Source: Diphasiastrum complanatum
Taxonomy: Eukaryota > Streptophyta > Lycopodiopsida > Lycopodiales > Lycopodiaceae
NCBI GenBank assembly: GCA_029204225.1
Contig: CM055095.1
Span: 16,448,442-16,512,441 of the forward strand
Length of the DNA stretch: 64,000 nt
Direction of reading: 5' to 3'
Part shown: positions 21,492 to 34,393 of the stretch, piece by piece
Layout: the number at the start of each line of letters is the position of its first letter
Numbering within the stretch: the first letter of the stretch is position 1
Position numbers and translations under genes: made by a program
Notes under the pieces: generated by a model
Databases searched by the model: none
The model's input: the letters and a program-made list of their open reading frames with translations, nothing else
What the model was told of the DNA's origin: nothing

Positions 21492-21780
21492 GGGAAGAAT
21501 GTTACATCAATGTTCGGTTCAAAGGATTTGGAATAATCTATGACGTGGATATGTCACACTCTAGTGTACAAGTTCATTAGTTACGCCTCGTCATTTCAGA
21601 CTAGGCCATAAATGCAATCAATAACTTTGTGCCTAGGCACTCCAATTAGGACATGTGGAGTAGTGCATGGTGATTGTTGATGGCCTTTTATGCATGTAGA
21701 GGAGATCAAAAGGAATTGAGATAAAAATTGGCATCTTGAAAAGAATATTCCTAGACTCTAAGGGTCTATATATACCGAAT
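21492..21780 (+). repeat. Ty3/gypsy LTR, 5' portion
   Basis: It starts TGTTACATCAATG after AAGGTGGGAAGAA and shares GGCACTCCAATTAGGACATG and GGAGTAGTGCATGG-type sequence with 17764-17960. The expected LTR end does not follow. Instead unrelated sequence and then the dispersed block at 21976 come next. Confidence 0.65.
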
Positions 21781-21975
21781 TTTTAAGACAACATATTCTT
21801 AAAATCTATAATCAAATTGACATTATTGTTGAAAAGTAGTGTGTCATCAACATACAAGGTGACAATGATAAAAGAATGTTGTACAATGTTGTAACAAAAA
21901 GGATAGATGTGGGCCCATGGCGTCCTAAAATAAGCACTCTTAGTTTACTTTCACCATGTATTTTGTATATATTTC

Positions 21976-23700
21976 ATAGTGGGATATGTGAGTAACATAT
22001 GTGGGTTCTGGAGGAATCTGCCAGGTAAGAATGTGTTTATGTACTGGGTCATAGTGAGATTATTCTCAAATGTGCACGATTAATCTTGTATGAATCTACT
22101 GTGTAATCCTAGTTACTAAAGTTATCTGGTGCACTTAACCTAGTCGACGAACATAAGCATATGATCAAGTATTGTTTTGACAGATACTTGCAGAGTTAAC
22201 AAATCTTTGTATGGGAGATTAATGGACTAACTTATATAATGATATGGGTAAGGATCTAAATGTGGTGTTATACTAGTATAATTGAATTCTTCACCTAGAC
22301 ATTTGAGATTTCTGAATATTTGGCAATTAACTTGAGTAGTTGATTACTCCAGGATGAAGCTAATTGGTAAAACGATCAGTGTGATATTGATTCACCGAGA
22401 ACTGATGGTTTTTGAATTATATTGCTTGTAAGACACATGATTAGTGAATCATTGGGGTTCATCAGTTGAAATTATGTGCATTGGATTTGAAATATATTTT
22501 CAGGGAACTGAAAATTTTAAGGAGGGAAGAAAAGTGGACATCAGAGGTAGTAAGTGTGATTGGGAAATATATTTCGCAATTAGGATTTCGGTAGATCCCA
22601 ATAAGTAATTGCTTAACACCGATTATTAATTTCTTGGATAGAATTCATTCAGTTGAATTCATAACTGATATCTTTGTAACCATTGAGTTATCCGTAGTTT
22701 TGGATGTCAATTGTCAGGTTAGAAGTGGAATCTGATACGTGGATTATATTGGATCTGTTAGTTGATAGAAGCTTGTCCCTAGATTTGATGCATCAGTAGG
22801 GGTTTGAAGCTTATCATTAACCCGAAAGATCGGGATGTAATATTTAACCATGTTAATTCTTCTGTTTATATCACAAGATCAGATGTGGATTCGTAATATC
22901 CATCTGATAGGCATGCCAGTCATCCAAATAAAAATGGGATTCTCCAATGTTTGGGAACAAGAGATAATATCCTATAGTGATTATAAGGCAGCTAGATATA
23001 CAATATTCTTGGGATAGAGTATTCCTTAGTTAAGGAATAGACTCAGCTCATTAGTGATTGTATCCCAGAGAGCTCAAATGGATAACGAATCATAATGAAT
23101 CGAAGAATAACAAATGAATTGATATTCACTAGGACTTTGGATATCTAGATTTGATTCTGGATCGTAATCTAAAGGTTTTTTTTGTAGTTGAAGATGATTG
23201 TCATTTTGGTATGCGTTCAGTCTTTAATTACCCATTGTTTATAGAACTTGAATCTTGCACTTCAGTTAAAGAATCATGTTTTGGAAGTACTCCTAAATCC
23301 AGTATTTTCTTAATGGAAAGATTTTGGGATGATTCTTACTTTTCCTGAGTTATGTGGAACATAGACTCCAGTATCTTGTGAATGATTAAGTACGATTTTG
23401 AATTCTAGAAAATTATGATTGACGAATCATACGAATCTAAATATTTATGGTTGACGGATCATAAATAGACACTTAATTATTGTCAGAGGATGATAAGGAA
23501 TTGTAATGAATCTTAAGTGTGATGATTAAGTCTTGATCTATTAATTGAGTAAGAATTCATCTTAGTGTTTTGAATCCCTTTACTTCAGTATTATTGAGAA
23601 CCTATGGATCTCACAGACATTCTCACAAGATAAGTATTTTACTTGTGGAGAATCTAATTTATCTAGTGGATGCTATTCTACTACAATTTATGGTCTGCAG
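21976..23700 (+). repeat. Dispersed non-coding block, copy 2
   Basis: This copy is collinear with 15959-17320 but about 350 bp longer through indels. It has no supported reading frame. It sits between an LTR start (21492) and an LTR-like end (23765), so it may be an insertion into an LTR or part of a long LTR variant. Confidence 0.75.
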
Positions 23701-23764
23701 ATGCTTGAGTACAGTTTTTCGTTTGATTGGATCTCCAGTTATCATAGGAGATAGGCAGGAGGAC

Positions 23765-24025
23765 TGCATGAAGAGGTTTGGCATGGGGGTTGCATGGTTT
23801 CATGCACAGGACTCTACTCTCTATATAATGAGGTAGGGATTCTCCCGTCGACATATTGGGTTTAGGTTACTCGTTTCTCTCTTCTTCTCTTGCTTCACAT
23901 GGCATGGCTTGGGGGCTAGATCCAGTTTTGATCTAGGATTGGTTGGGTGGTTTGGCTCCACTGTCTCTCTTATTGTGTTCTCCTATACTCATCTTAGGGC
24001 TTATCCCTTTAGAGTCATTATAGAC
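23765..24025 (+). repeat. Ty3/gypsy LTR, 3' portion
   Basis: It shares TGGTTTCATGCACAGGACTC-type sequence, CATGGCATGGCTTGGGGGCT and GGATTGGTTGGGTGGTTTG with 18010-18220. It is followed after about 580 bp by a gypsy gag start, so it probably represents the 5' LTR of the element at 24609. The exact end and primer-binding site are unclear. Confidence 0.6.
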
Positions 24026-24608
24026 AGGGAGTAGGATTGGGGGAGGAACCAAAGGAAAAGAAAGTGAGTGAAGTGGGAGGAGATAATGTGTTTGAGAACG
24101 ATAAGTCTAGTTGCATGTTGAATCTGATAACGTATCTGACATGCATGAGGGATTTACAGTTGTTTTGAGTAGTCATACACATGTGCCCTGATGGTTGGGT
24201 GACAAATCAATGATTTAGACTGACAATTTTCGTAAAATTGAAATTTACGTAAAACGTAATGGACAAAAAGCAGTTAATGTTGTGTGTTTTGCATACCGGA
24301 CTGACATTATGTTGGTAAGATTAGGAGTCAAACAATTTGTCGATTTTTCGATTTTGATTGCCTATATACTGATAGCGTTTTTTGTTGAATTTCAAATTAT
24401 GTAAAAAAAAAATTAAATTCCAAAAATTCAAAATTTTTCAATTTTTTTTTTCAATTTTTTGAATTGTCTATGAAATGAACTAAACTTGGTGAATTCACCA
24501 CATTGGAGTCAATTTCAGTTGGAATTGGTCAACTGCATTTCACTTATAGTTAAGAATAGGCGTATTCATTGACTAAAGTTAGTTATTTTTTGAGATAGAT
24601 AATTCAAG

Positions 24609-25600
24609 ATGGCTGATCAGGCTGTGCCAAATCCGGCTGCACCATCAGACATGCAAATTTGCCAGCAATTGAGTACGACGCTCAATGACATGAACTATTG
24701 AAATAATCTGAGAGACTGGCATATGGAAGTTCTTTTGAACTAGATTAAACTATTGTCTTCTCCAAACCTCAGATTTCAGCCTGAAACTTATTCGGGGGAG
24801 AAGAAGGAGAAGAAACCGGAAGTTGTAGAAGACTGACTCATTAAGTGGAGCAGTTACTTCAGTTTGCATGGAAATTCTGATGAGAAGAAAATTGAAAGTG
24901 TCGCATTGTTCTTACGCGGCAAGGCATCATCGTGGTGGTAGGATTTGTTAGTGAAACCCATGACCTGGGATGCTTTTGCGGAGGTCTTTAAAAAACCTTT
25001 CGCAATAGCTGATGACATCGGTTACTACCAGAAATTTGTGAAGGACAAGATGGATAGTAAGAGTCTGGACTCTTATATCCAGAAATTTGTGGACTTTGGA
25101 ATAGAGTTCCATCATTCAATTTTAAGTTGGCATTATGGCAGTTTATCAAAGGTTTGCCGACTGACTATTAGAACGAATGTAGGAGGAATGTGCTTCAAAG
25201 CCTCGAGGATGCTTTTCGGATAGCAAAAATATACGACTCCATGGTTGTGGCGTACAGGAAGCAACTTCAACAGATTCCAACCATTTTAAAATCCAAGAAC
25301 GACAAGATGCGCGGTCTAGACCGAACTACTAAATACTTTGACGAATTGGATCAAATGACATCGGAACCCAGAAACTGAAGAAGAAAAAATAAAAAAATCT
25401 ATGTCCTGGATGAAGGCCAAGAATCAAATTTTTTTTCATTTGTAATAAGCCTGGACATATGATGAAATTTTTTTGTACCATTCTGTCGTGACTATGGTTA
25501 TGGACATTGCTATAAAGACTGTCCAGCAAGACCGAAGCCACCACCAACTACAGCTCCTGTAAATTTGATAACAATCAATTGAAGACCGGAAGCTCAGAAT
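24609..25600 (+). pseudogene. Ty3/gypsy gag relic
   Basis: From ATG at 24609 the frame reads MADQAVPNPAAPSD and, through stops, SYFSLHGNSDEKKIESVALF, LRGKASSWW, WDAFAEVFKKPF and SYIQKFVDFG. L-x-G-x-A-x-x-W followed by W-x-x-F-x-x-x-F is the retrotransposon gag (PF03732-type) core. A damaged zinc knuckle (CNKPGHMM) follows near 25440. TGA, TAG and TAA codons interrupt it many times. Gag would normally package element RNA. Confidence 0.85.
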
Positions 25601-25615
25601 AAATCAAGTGTACCC

Positions 25616-26530
25616 TTGATGGTGGTCACCAGAGCACAGAAGCAGAAAGAACCAGTAGCGGATCCTGTACTTGCTGATTCTATACCATTAACCGATATAC
25701 CAACAACATCTGGAGTCTATCCCAATCTTCATGCAAAAAAAAAAAGAAGATATCAGGATATGAGGCAGTGGATTGAACATCTGCAAGAGGAAGAGGAGCT
25801 TGAAGCTGCTAAAGCAACAACCGAAGTTCATTCTTTACCATTGCAGCCACCAAGAAATTCATGTACAGATATGAATGATCAGTTGCATCATCATGAAGAA
25901 CCCTTCAAGATGATTGAACCGGAAGTGCCGTAGATAGAACTGCTCATGAATATTTTATCTAGTAAGATTAATATTTCATTGGAAGAGTTCCTGAAGTTGG
26001 TGCCAAAAGCAAAAGAAGTCTTAGCGCAAAAATTAGCTCAAGCAGAACTAGAAGTCCATCAAGAGCCACTTTTTTTGTGCTGGATTTGAAGAATCTAATG
26101 AAGTACTCCATGTCGGAGCCACTTGGGAAAGTGAACAAAAGAATATCACCCTACTGATACAACATAGACAATTTCCTAAGGAAGCAGCTGTGATAGATGG
26201 AAGTTCACGAGTTAACCTAATTTCTACAAAGCTATGTGCAAAATGGGGCCTTACAAAGATCAAGCTCACGACTTTTGCCATTAAGCTAGCTGATCAAACG
26301 ACAGTTCATCTGCGAGGAATGGTTGAAGATATACCTATCAGAATTGTGGGAGTACATTTCATCATTAATTCGTAGTAATGGATTTACCAGAAGCACCAAT
26401 TGTCTACCAAGTCCTATTGGGATGTCCATGGTTACGAGTTGTGCAAGTAATTCATCACTGGGGTACCGGGAAAATCACTTTTGAAAATTGTGAACGTGCA
26501 GTCAAAGTTGATCTTGCAACTTGGACTATC
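25616..26530 (+). pseudogene. Ty3/gypsy protease region relic
   Basis: A linker (VTRAQKQKEPVADP) is followed by the aspartic protease: IDGSSRVNLIS at 26190-26225, KLADQTTVHLRGMVEDIPI and then YQVLLGCPWLRVVQVIHHWG. The active-site triplet reads D-G-S, as in gypsy elements that use D-G-G/S, followed by the L-L-G-x-P-W-L motif. A TAG at 26372-26374 and frame changes separate the parts. Confidence 0.8.
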
Positions 26531-27540
26531 AAACTAGTGGTTCAAAAAAAGGATGATGATTTGTCAACAACGGATCATACTTGTGATCGACCAGAGAAAA
26601 ATTTGAGAATTCATTATGATTCTCAAACGGATACTGTCAACTGGAATGAAGCTCTTGCAACGATTGATTGTACAACAGGATATATGTGTCAACAAGATAC
26701 TCAGTCAGATTTGAGTGAGATTTCCTTATTGGATCGAACCTTGGATACACCGATCACTTTTTTATTGAATGTGTTGAATGTTGCTTGGATATCAACAGAA
26801 CCTATACCAGATCCGATTGAAAATGACCTCATACATGTGAGTCATGCCTTGACTTATGATGACAATGCAGCACTTACGGATGAGCAGATTCTCAATCATA
26901 TGGATCCGACCAGATTTGGAGTGCGTAATGTTCCTGATGAACCAACAATAAAACCGCCCAAAGTAGTTATATTGAAGGAAGACAGGATCACAGGGTCAAT
27001 GACGAAGAAACAAGCCAAGCAACATTATAATACGGTTCTGAAATGGAAAAATCCTCCTCAAAAGATTGATTCAGTGAATGCGCCACCCTTACTGACTAAA
27101 GACAAAGGAAAAGTCAAGGCTGATTCTACAAGTCAAAATTCTAGCAAGACATCATCGTCTTGAAAGTCATCACCTCCACGATCAATCTCTGCTAAGAAAG
27201 CTAAGCGAAGATCCAAGACAAGTCCTTTAAAAAAAAAAACAAGCATATGTAGTCCAGCATGATATGCCCGAACATTTTAAACGTTATACATTGGATGATG
27301 TGGTTATTATGCTACCTAAAGCACATCGTGAACTCGAAGAACACGTGCCAGACTCGAAAGATGTTTACAATGGCCCAGCTAGGACACAACCAATGAATCT
27401 TGCCAAACCAGGAGAACCACAAAAGATTATACAAACAGACAACTTAATCCTGAACAATATCAAGCACTCCGCCCATTACTTATTAAGTATTAAGATTTTT
27501 TTGCATGGATTTATCAAGATCTGAAGGGTATTCCGACATT
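26531..27540 (+). pseudogene. Ty3/gypsy linker between protease and RT
   Basis: The frame 26378-27163 continues past the protease into a hydrophilic segment (AVKVDLATWTIKLVVQKKDD, then DEQILNHMDPTRFG) and a lysine/serine-rich tail. In gypsy pol this is the connector before the RT palm. A frame change near 27163 and a poor segment to 27540 follow. I see no separate domain. Confidence 0.6.
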
Positions 27541-28195
27541 AGTTATGGAACATTCCATACCTTTAGTACCAGATGCAGTTCCAAAGGTTACAAAGTTCTA
27601 TCGTTGTAATTCTAATGTTGCGGATCTGATAAAAAAAGAACTTCAGAGATTGCTTGACGTCGATTTCATTTATGACATTGAGCATACCGAATCGATCTCA
27701 CCGATTGTCATTGTTTCTAAAAAGAATGAAAAATTGAGAATTTGTGTGAATCTCAAGGCTTTGAACAAAGTGACGCAGAAGGATCACTTTCCGTTACCTT
27801 TTACTGAGAGCATTTTGGATCGCCTTGCTGGAGCGGAAGCTTATAGTTTATTGGATGGATTTAGTGGTTACAACCAGGTTAAGATTGCACCTGCCGACCG
27901 TCACAAAACAGCTTTGGCAACAGAATGGGGTAATGCCGTTTGGACTCTGTAATGCACCAAGTTCATTCCAAAGAGTAATGCAATTTGTCTTTAAAGATTA
28001 TCTGTAGAAATTTCTTGAAATTTACTTGGATGACCTGGGAGTCCATAGTACAGATACAGACCACCTAGATCGATTGGAGAAAGTATTTGAAAGATGTTGC
28101 AAATATCAAATTTTTCTAAATCCAAAAAAATGCCAGATATGGGTTTCCCACAAAATTGTGCTTGGGCATGTGATATTGAGACATGGTATTGCCAC
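27541..28195 (+). pseudogene. Ty3/gypsy reverse transcriptase relic, truncated
   Basis: The RT motifs are plain: SISPIVIVSKKNEKLRICVN, YSLLDGFSGYNQVKIAP, then after a one-base frameshift near 27935 FGLCNAPSSFQRVMQ and the catalytic IYLDDL near 28021. It continues KKCQIWVSHKIVLGHVI and stops resembling RT near 28195. Connection, RNase H and integrase domains are missing, and a different reading frame begins at once. Confidence 0.9.
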
Positions 28196-28199
28196 AAAT

Positions 28200-30181
28200 T
28201 ACTTCCACCCCCTGCTACTACTTGCACTGAACTTCCTATTCCCCCCGCCTCTGATGCTTCCCTCGCCTCTGCTTCCACTCAAGGATAGTCTGTGACTATT
28301 GGAACTATGATTCCCATCACAGGTGCCCAGGCCGCCTCACCCCCGCACACCAAAGCTACTTCACCAAACACACAGTACTTTATGGATATGTTCGAAGATT
28401 CCAACCCCCTTGGGGCCTCTGAAGTTTTTGAAATGCCCCAGAGCCCTGCGCCCTTTGAACTCCAATCCCCTGAATGAGGATTCGAACAAATCCATGATAC
28501 TACTGTTGGTGTTGAAGATTTATGCCAACCACTTCAAGTTGAAGACAGACCAGCCACATTGCGGGTCGATCAGGCTATGAAATCACCGAAGCAGTTCGAC
28601 GCCACCGTGCCTGAGGGCTTTGAAGAAGACCATGTTTTTGAAGAAGAAGAATTACCTGCACCTATTTCACACCAATCAAGGAGAGTACCATCAGGTCCTA
28701 CTGCTGCTGTCGCCTCCACGACAGTAGATTCTGGTGATGCTCTCAGTTTAGTCTCAAGCCTTGCACAAGTGATCCAGTCTATGCTTGACAAGAAAAAAGA
28801 AATGGAGGAGAGAATTTCAGACATGGAATCCGAAAACACTCTCATCAGCCAGAAGATTGTTCAGTTGGATAGAGAATTGAAGATCGCCAAGCAGCACGAA
28901 GAGAAATCTGAAGCTGAAAAGAAGATGGCACAGCAACAGGCTGATCGCCTTGAAGGATACGTCAGCTCCCTGTAGAATTCCTTGACAACCGCACAAGATC
29001 AGGTGGATAAGACCGTCCAGGATTAAAGCAACAAGTGCAACTGCTACAAGGTCAACTGTAGATGGTGGAGCAGGATCGCACGTCTCCAAGTTGAATTGGA
29101 TGCGACTACCCTTGAGCATGATGCGTATCTTCAGACGCAAATACCAGATCATCTGGTAACTCCGACGAAGATCACGTATTTGTTCAAGAAAGTGGAAACG
29201 TACAAAGTGGCCCTTCAAGGATTTCAAGGCCGCTTTGATAGGTTCAAAAGAGCAACTTCAGTTGAGTTGGCAAAGGCTAAAACAACTATCAGTGACTATG
29301 AAAAAGCCGCCACTCAGGTGTTGAAAGCCGGACCACAAATCCCAGTTCCGGTCATGTCGCAATTTTCTCCTTCGCACCAAACTGCAGTTCCAATGGATAC
29401 AGGGCCGGATTTGGGCATGGACCAAGGGGGAGCTCCAAAAATCGAAGAACAACCGCTAGTTGTACAGGCAGTTCCAGCGGGTCCATCCTCATCAAGGACC
29501 ACACCGTTATTCAGAAGGCCCATCAACGTCGAGGAACATATCCAGAGTTTTTTATCGCAATATCCTCATGAGTCCTCGCATGGTGGATGGATCCTTAAGT
29601 TCAAGACCTCAGAGATAGAGGACGACAAAGAATTGGACAAAATACCTGCATTGGGAGAGCAGTCGGCTTGGAGAGTTACCGTTTTTGAGAAAACTTCGGA
29701 ATCAATCAGGACTTATGTGGCCAGCCCTCGCCAATTGCGGGTAGATCCCTATGTGCCAATGCCGAGAAGGAATAAATTGAAGGATTTGGGATTGGCTATG
29801 GACAAAATCACTATCCATACGCCCAATTGGCCAATCATCCATCAACCATATTAGTGGATGATATCAGTGGATTTCCACCGGGCCTTACAAGCGTACCAGC
29901 GGGAGTATATCCACTCTCCCGACTCGACAGTGCGACAATCGACAATGTTTGCAAAAGATTTAATTCTGTTGGCATCGGTGGCAACCAGATGGGATGATTG
30001 CCTTCCTCCTCTGGCATTCGATCCAAATAATCCAATGGCCTCAGAGAATATCAAAGATCAGTTGCTGGTTGCTCGTTTATATTTACGTACAACAATAATG
30101 GGAGGCTCCTGGGAATCTTGCTTCACATCTTGGACGACCTCAAAGTGGATTGCAAGAGCCCATCGTTGTTTTTTGTCATAA
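28200..30181 (+). pseudogene. Unrecognised coiled-coil/proline-rich reading frame before an LTR
   Basis: A single frame of about 660 codons is broken only by stops near 28286, 28475, 28973, 29024 and 29852. It holds an acidic N-terminal part (SPNTQYFMDMFEDSNPLG, EEDHVFEEEELPAP), a strong heptad-type coiled coil at 28780-28970 (KKKEMEERISDMESENTLIS), a second helical part at 29180-29300, a proline/glutamine linker and a C-terminal region rich in aromatic residues. Base composition is more GC-rich than the flanking DNA. It begins where the gypsy RT ends and stops about 145 bp before an LTR. It could be an extra ORF or gag of that element. I do not recognise the family. Confidence 0.5.
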
Positions 30182-30324
30182 TTTGGATTTTAATACTGCC
30201 CGACTCGACTTTATGGAGAAGGTGCAGTACCATTTAATAACGATTCGTTGCGAAGCTAATATAAGTCTCCAATAACTACATCTTGTAGGTTTTGTGGAAC
30301 CGCCACCAGTTTTGGTGGGGGATA

Positions 30325-31015
30325 CTATTGGAGGGTTTGCGGATCCCAAGGCAACCCTAACCCTAGTTAATAAGTGAGAGGGATTTGGCACCCTGCGTAT
30401 GTAAGTCCAACCCGATGATCACATAGTATTTGATTACTTACAAGTCAGTAAAAAGACTTTAGGCCTTTTTGCAGGACTTTTAATGTCGCAAAGCCTAAAT
30501 GTCAAGTAAGTGAATAAAGTAGGGTTTCCCTCCAATTTGAATGGTCCTCACTCTTGAGACAGAAATGGACCAATAGGATTCGGAGGCCAGGGTCTTCCTC
30601 TCTACTATAAAAAAGGACCAACTCGAGTTCCTACACATGCTCATTTTCTCATTTCAATAAAGCAGATTGGTTCTCTTCTGAAATTGATTGATGAATGTCC
30701 TTGCTCTCTATCACTTTTCCTCCATCTCTCATGCTTTCTTTGGATTTTGTTGGATTTGATTGTTATTGGAATTGCATGTTGTTATACTTTTTATGAGAGA
30801 GAAAGAGTAAGCTATCTTTGTTGTGAATCTAGTGTTAATGGATGTAGTGTTAATGCTTAGGGTTAATGGATGTTAGAGTTAGATTTGGATCTTCCATTCA
30901 TGCTGAAATCTGAACTATACTATCGCTCTCATGGGAACGAATCTATGCGTGACAACTAACTTCATCTCTTTGATGCTAGATTGATTAGATCTTGGATTGA
31001 GATTAGGCAAGGAAA
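30325..31015 (+). repeat. LTR of an unnamed retrotransposon, copy 1
   Basis: A purine-rich TGGTGGGGGATAC is followed by TATTGGAGGGTTTG. From there it parallels 48579 onward: GGATCCCAAGGCAACCCTAA, GAGGGATTTGGCAC, TGATGATCACATA-type and GACTTTAGGCCTTTTTG. Its 3' third shares TGACAACTAACTTCATCTC with 56508 onward. The left end reads TA rather than TG, a likely substitution. The right end is not sharply defined. Confidence 0.7.
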
Positions 31016-32920
31016 GAAACCCACTACAAAAAATTTTGGGGTTTTATCGAGAATTGTCCTAGAAAGCCAATTTGTCATGCTTTCTTGGAGTTTTTTCTTG
31101 TGTACCTCAAATCTTATGTAGATCTAAATTTTTTAGCAAGTATGCTTTCATTTTAGAGATCATTAATGATGAAATTAATGATGCATTAGAGGAGTTTTAA
31201 ATCCAAAAAAGACCCTTTATAAAGATTTTTTTTATATTTTTTCTTAAATTTTTCTTACACATGGACCAATCAAAACACTCAAATTTGAAATCTACGTAAC
31301 GTAACTTTTTGAGTCCACATTTTGATTCCACACTAAAAAAATGGCATAACTTTTTAGTGGTAAGTCCAAATTTAGCAAAGTTTGGTGCATTGGAAAGCGC
31401 TTAACAAGGGCTTTCTAATGATATGTTAGATGACATACTTTTGAGCTATGATTAAAAAGTTATGGCAAGTCAAAATTATTAATGTTATAATATTTTAATA
31501 ATATAAAACACATCTTGCACGAATTCTTAAAGGATCTTTTTGTAGCACAAAACTCCCCTAATGCATGCCGATTTTTTCCATGATTTATGATTCTAGGCTA
31601 TGTTTTGGTCAAAATTGCTTGGTTTTTCATGCTTTTTGACACAAAATAGATAGTAAGAACCAAAATCCAGCTAGATCTGATCAATTAGATGCCTATAATT
31701 CTGTAAAGTGGTTTGCATGTGCTGAATTTCCACTTTATAGTGAAGAAAAAATTGGAAAATAACCAAAAAACATCATTTTTGCTTGTTTTTTCATAAAGTT
31801 TAATAATAGGTGGCTATAAAACACCATGTAGAGGTTGTAAAGAGGTGAAACAAAGTCTTTTGAAGTTGTCCTTGAAGTTAGAGCCAGGATTCCAGCAATT
31901 GAGCTTGGAGGAAATAAAAAAAGTGCAAAAAATAACCATTTTTGGTGATTTTTGGGAGATGGATCCCTCTAAATCCATAAGGAGATCATTTTGAATTTTT
32001 ATACAACATGGTTAGCATTTCTTTTTACCTTCTCAACAAGCTATCAGATCTGTAAATTGATGGTCGGTGGCTTATGCACCATCTCCATCGAGTTTGAAGC
32101 TATTTTGACTTCTACAAACCAAGAAATCTTCGCTCTCAGCCTACTGCTTCTTAGGATCAGTATGAATGCTTCATGGAAGTCTAATAGACCATTTAAGATT
32201 GTTGGTAACATCACTTTTGGGCTTGGAGAGGTGTTTGATTGATTTTACAACATATTGCTTTGAGGAAGTGCGCCCTACTTTAGAATTTCAGACGCTCTGT
32301 TCTCACACGTGTGAAGCCTATGTGGCAAGCATCTTAGTCACTTGATCTCCCTCTGTTCTGAACTTTACAACACCCAATTTGGTGCCCTGTAGCCAAAGTT
32401 ATGATCGTTTTGAAATTTTGGCAGTTTTGTAAGTAAACTTGACAGTCAAATCGTGTGAAAACAAATAGGGGAAAAGTAAGGTATAGGTGGCCCTTGGGGG
32501 AGGAGATGAATAAGCAAAGAGTAGGGTCTAGGTGTGACATAGGGAGAGTAGACTGGGCCAACAACACCCTTATATTCTCTCTCTAAAATATCTTCCTGAG
32601 CTTACACTTTCAAATTTTCAAAAAGAAACCACTAAAAGCAAGAAGATAGAAAAATGAGGCAACTCATGAATCATGCATTATGATTAAGACAATCTTGATA
32701 GCTTCTCCTTTTCACAAAGTGGCATATTTCTCAACTTAATGGCAATGAAAACGACAATAGTAAATGACTCATATACATAATGAGCGGCACAATCATGTTT
32801 ACTTAAAAAGCTCTTGCCCACAACATAAAGAAAAAATTTGAATAAAATCTCATCTTAGAATCAATTAAATTGTCTGAATATTATCTCATAATAGCTAACA
32901 GCCAAAATTTCTACCAAAAC
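31016..32920. other. No supported gene; possible LTR remnant at 32250-32345
   Basis: AT-rich sequence. The frame at 31991-32242 has no domain. Around 32304 the palindrome CACACGTGTG followed by AAGCCTA matches the copia LTR context at 6440, so a copia LTR remnant is likely there. Near 31022 the string CACTACAAAAAATTTT resembles a CACTA end, but no partner was found. Confidence 0.4.
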
Positions 32921-33890
32921 ATCTTGATATTTTTGTCACATATAAGTCAAATATCCATCCTTCCAAATCCCTATCATGGGACTATCATTGGCTAAGATTT
33001 ATATCTCGGAGGCTTGACATTCATGTTATAAGATTCACCTAAGTGTATTAGATTACTGAATACCTAACCCAAAACTATCATTGGCCAAGGTTAATTCGGG
33101 TCTGAGGTACCCTAGTAATAACAAAAGTAGTTACTTTTCACTTGTCCCTTAAGACCTGGAAAAGTATTGTTGTTTAATCTTTTTGCATGCGTGAGAACAC
33201 ATTGGCAACAAAAAACATTCATATGAAAAAGAGCAAACTTCAAAAGCATATACGTTTTTGAAAAATTGAGCTTCTACGTTACTCTTCTCCTACTTGCATC
33301 ATGGCCTCATTGTGTTTGCCTATAACTTTCTCAAGTAGACCATCAAATGCAAGCGTGCTTAAATGGTTGTACATTATTGGCCTACATACTCTTCATGTTT
33401 CATGCATCTTGATATTCTTGTCACATTTGAGTCAAATATTCATTCTTCGGAATCCCTTATCATGGGACTATCATTGGATAAGATTTATATCTCAGAGCCT
33501 TGACATTCATGTTATAAGATTCACCTAAGTGCATTAGATTACTAAATACCTAATCCGAAACTATCATTGGCCAAGGTTAATCTGGGTTTGAGTTACGCTA
33601 GTAATAACGATAGTAGTTACTTTCCACTTGTCCCTTAAGACCTGGAAAAGTATTGTTGTTTAATCTTTTCGCGTGCATGAGAACACATTGTGTGGCAACA
33701 AATAATGTTCATAATGAAAAAGAGCAAACTTCAAAAGCATATACGTATTTGAAAAATTGAGCTTCTGCATTACTCTTCTCATACTTGCATCATTGTCTTT
33801 GCCTACAACTTTCTCAAGTAGACCCTCAAATGCAAGCGTGCTTTATAAATGGCTGTAAATTATTGACCTAAATATTCTTCATGTTTTAAA
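32921..33890. repeat. Tandem duplication, two units of about 485 bp
   Basis: Units 32921-33405 and 33406-33890 match along their whole length. Shared landmarks include CATGGGACTATCATTGG, CCTTAAGACCTGGAAAAGTA and CTTTCTCAAGTAGACC. They differ by scattered substitutions and a few small indels, one of which is GTGT in the second unit near 33690. No gene is visible in the unit. Confidence 0.92.
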
Positions 33891-34083
33891 ATATTTGAGA
33901 ACATCTAAAACTAACAGTTGAGAACTTCTGTCTCCTCATCAAGCTTCCTCGTGTTAAAGTAGGCGTGCTTGAAGTTGCCTTATTGGAGCCTGCGTTATCT
34001 GAAACAAAGCAAATGTAGATATAAAAGCATAAAGTGAGAAAAAAGAGTTGAAATCTTAGCGGCAGAATGGTAAAAAAATGAAA

Positions 34084-34200
34084 CAGCCTTCTCGTCCTTG
34101 CCTTCATTCATTGCCTTCTCGTCCCTCTGGCTGCAGCAGTTGGAGCTTTCATTCACTACCTTCTCATCCCTCTTGGCTGCAGCAGTTGGAGCCTTTTTGC
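34084..34200. repeat. Short tandem repeat of about 55 bp
   Basis: The block CTTCTCGTCCCTCTGGCTGC plus AGCAGTTGGAGC is repeated with CTTCTCATCCCTCTTGGCTG plus CAGCAGTTGGAGC, preceded by a partial copy at 34084. Frames through it on both strands show only the repeat and no domain. Confidence 0.75.
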
Positions 34201-34333
34201 AGATCACCACCGGCTCCCAATCCTGAGATATTGCGCCTATGCCATTCAGGTAGTTTTAGAGTCTATAAGTTGGCACAAACAGGCAGGACTGGCCTTATGA
34301 ACTGTGTTTAGCGCTACACAACAACCTGTATCT

Positions 34334-34338
<5 letters not shown>

Positions 34339-34391
<53 letters not shown>
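34339..34391. repeat. (CT)n microsatellite, about 53 bp
   Basis: A pure CT tract. The sequence from 34392 to 34700 has no gene. Confidence 0.97.
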
Positions 34392-34393
<2 letters not shown>

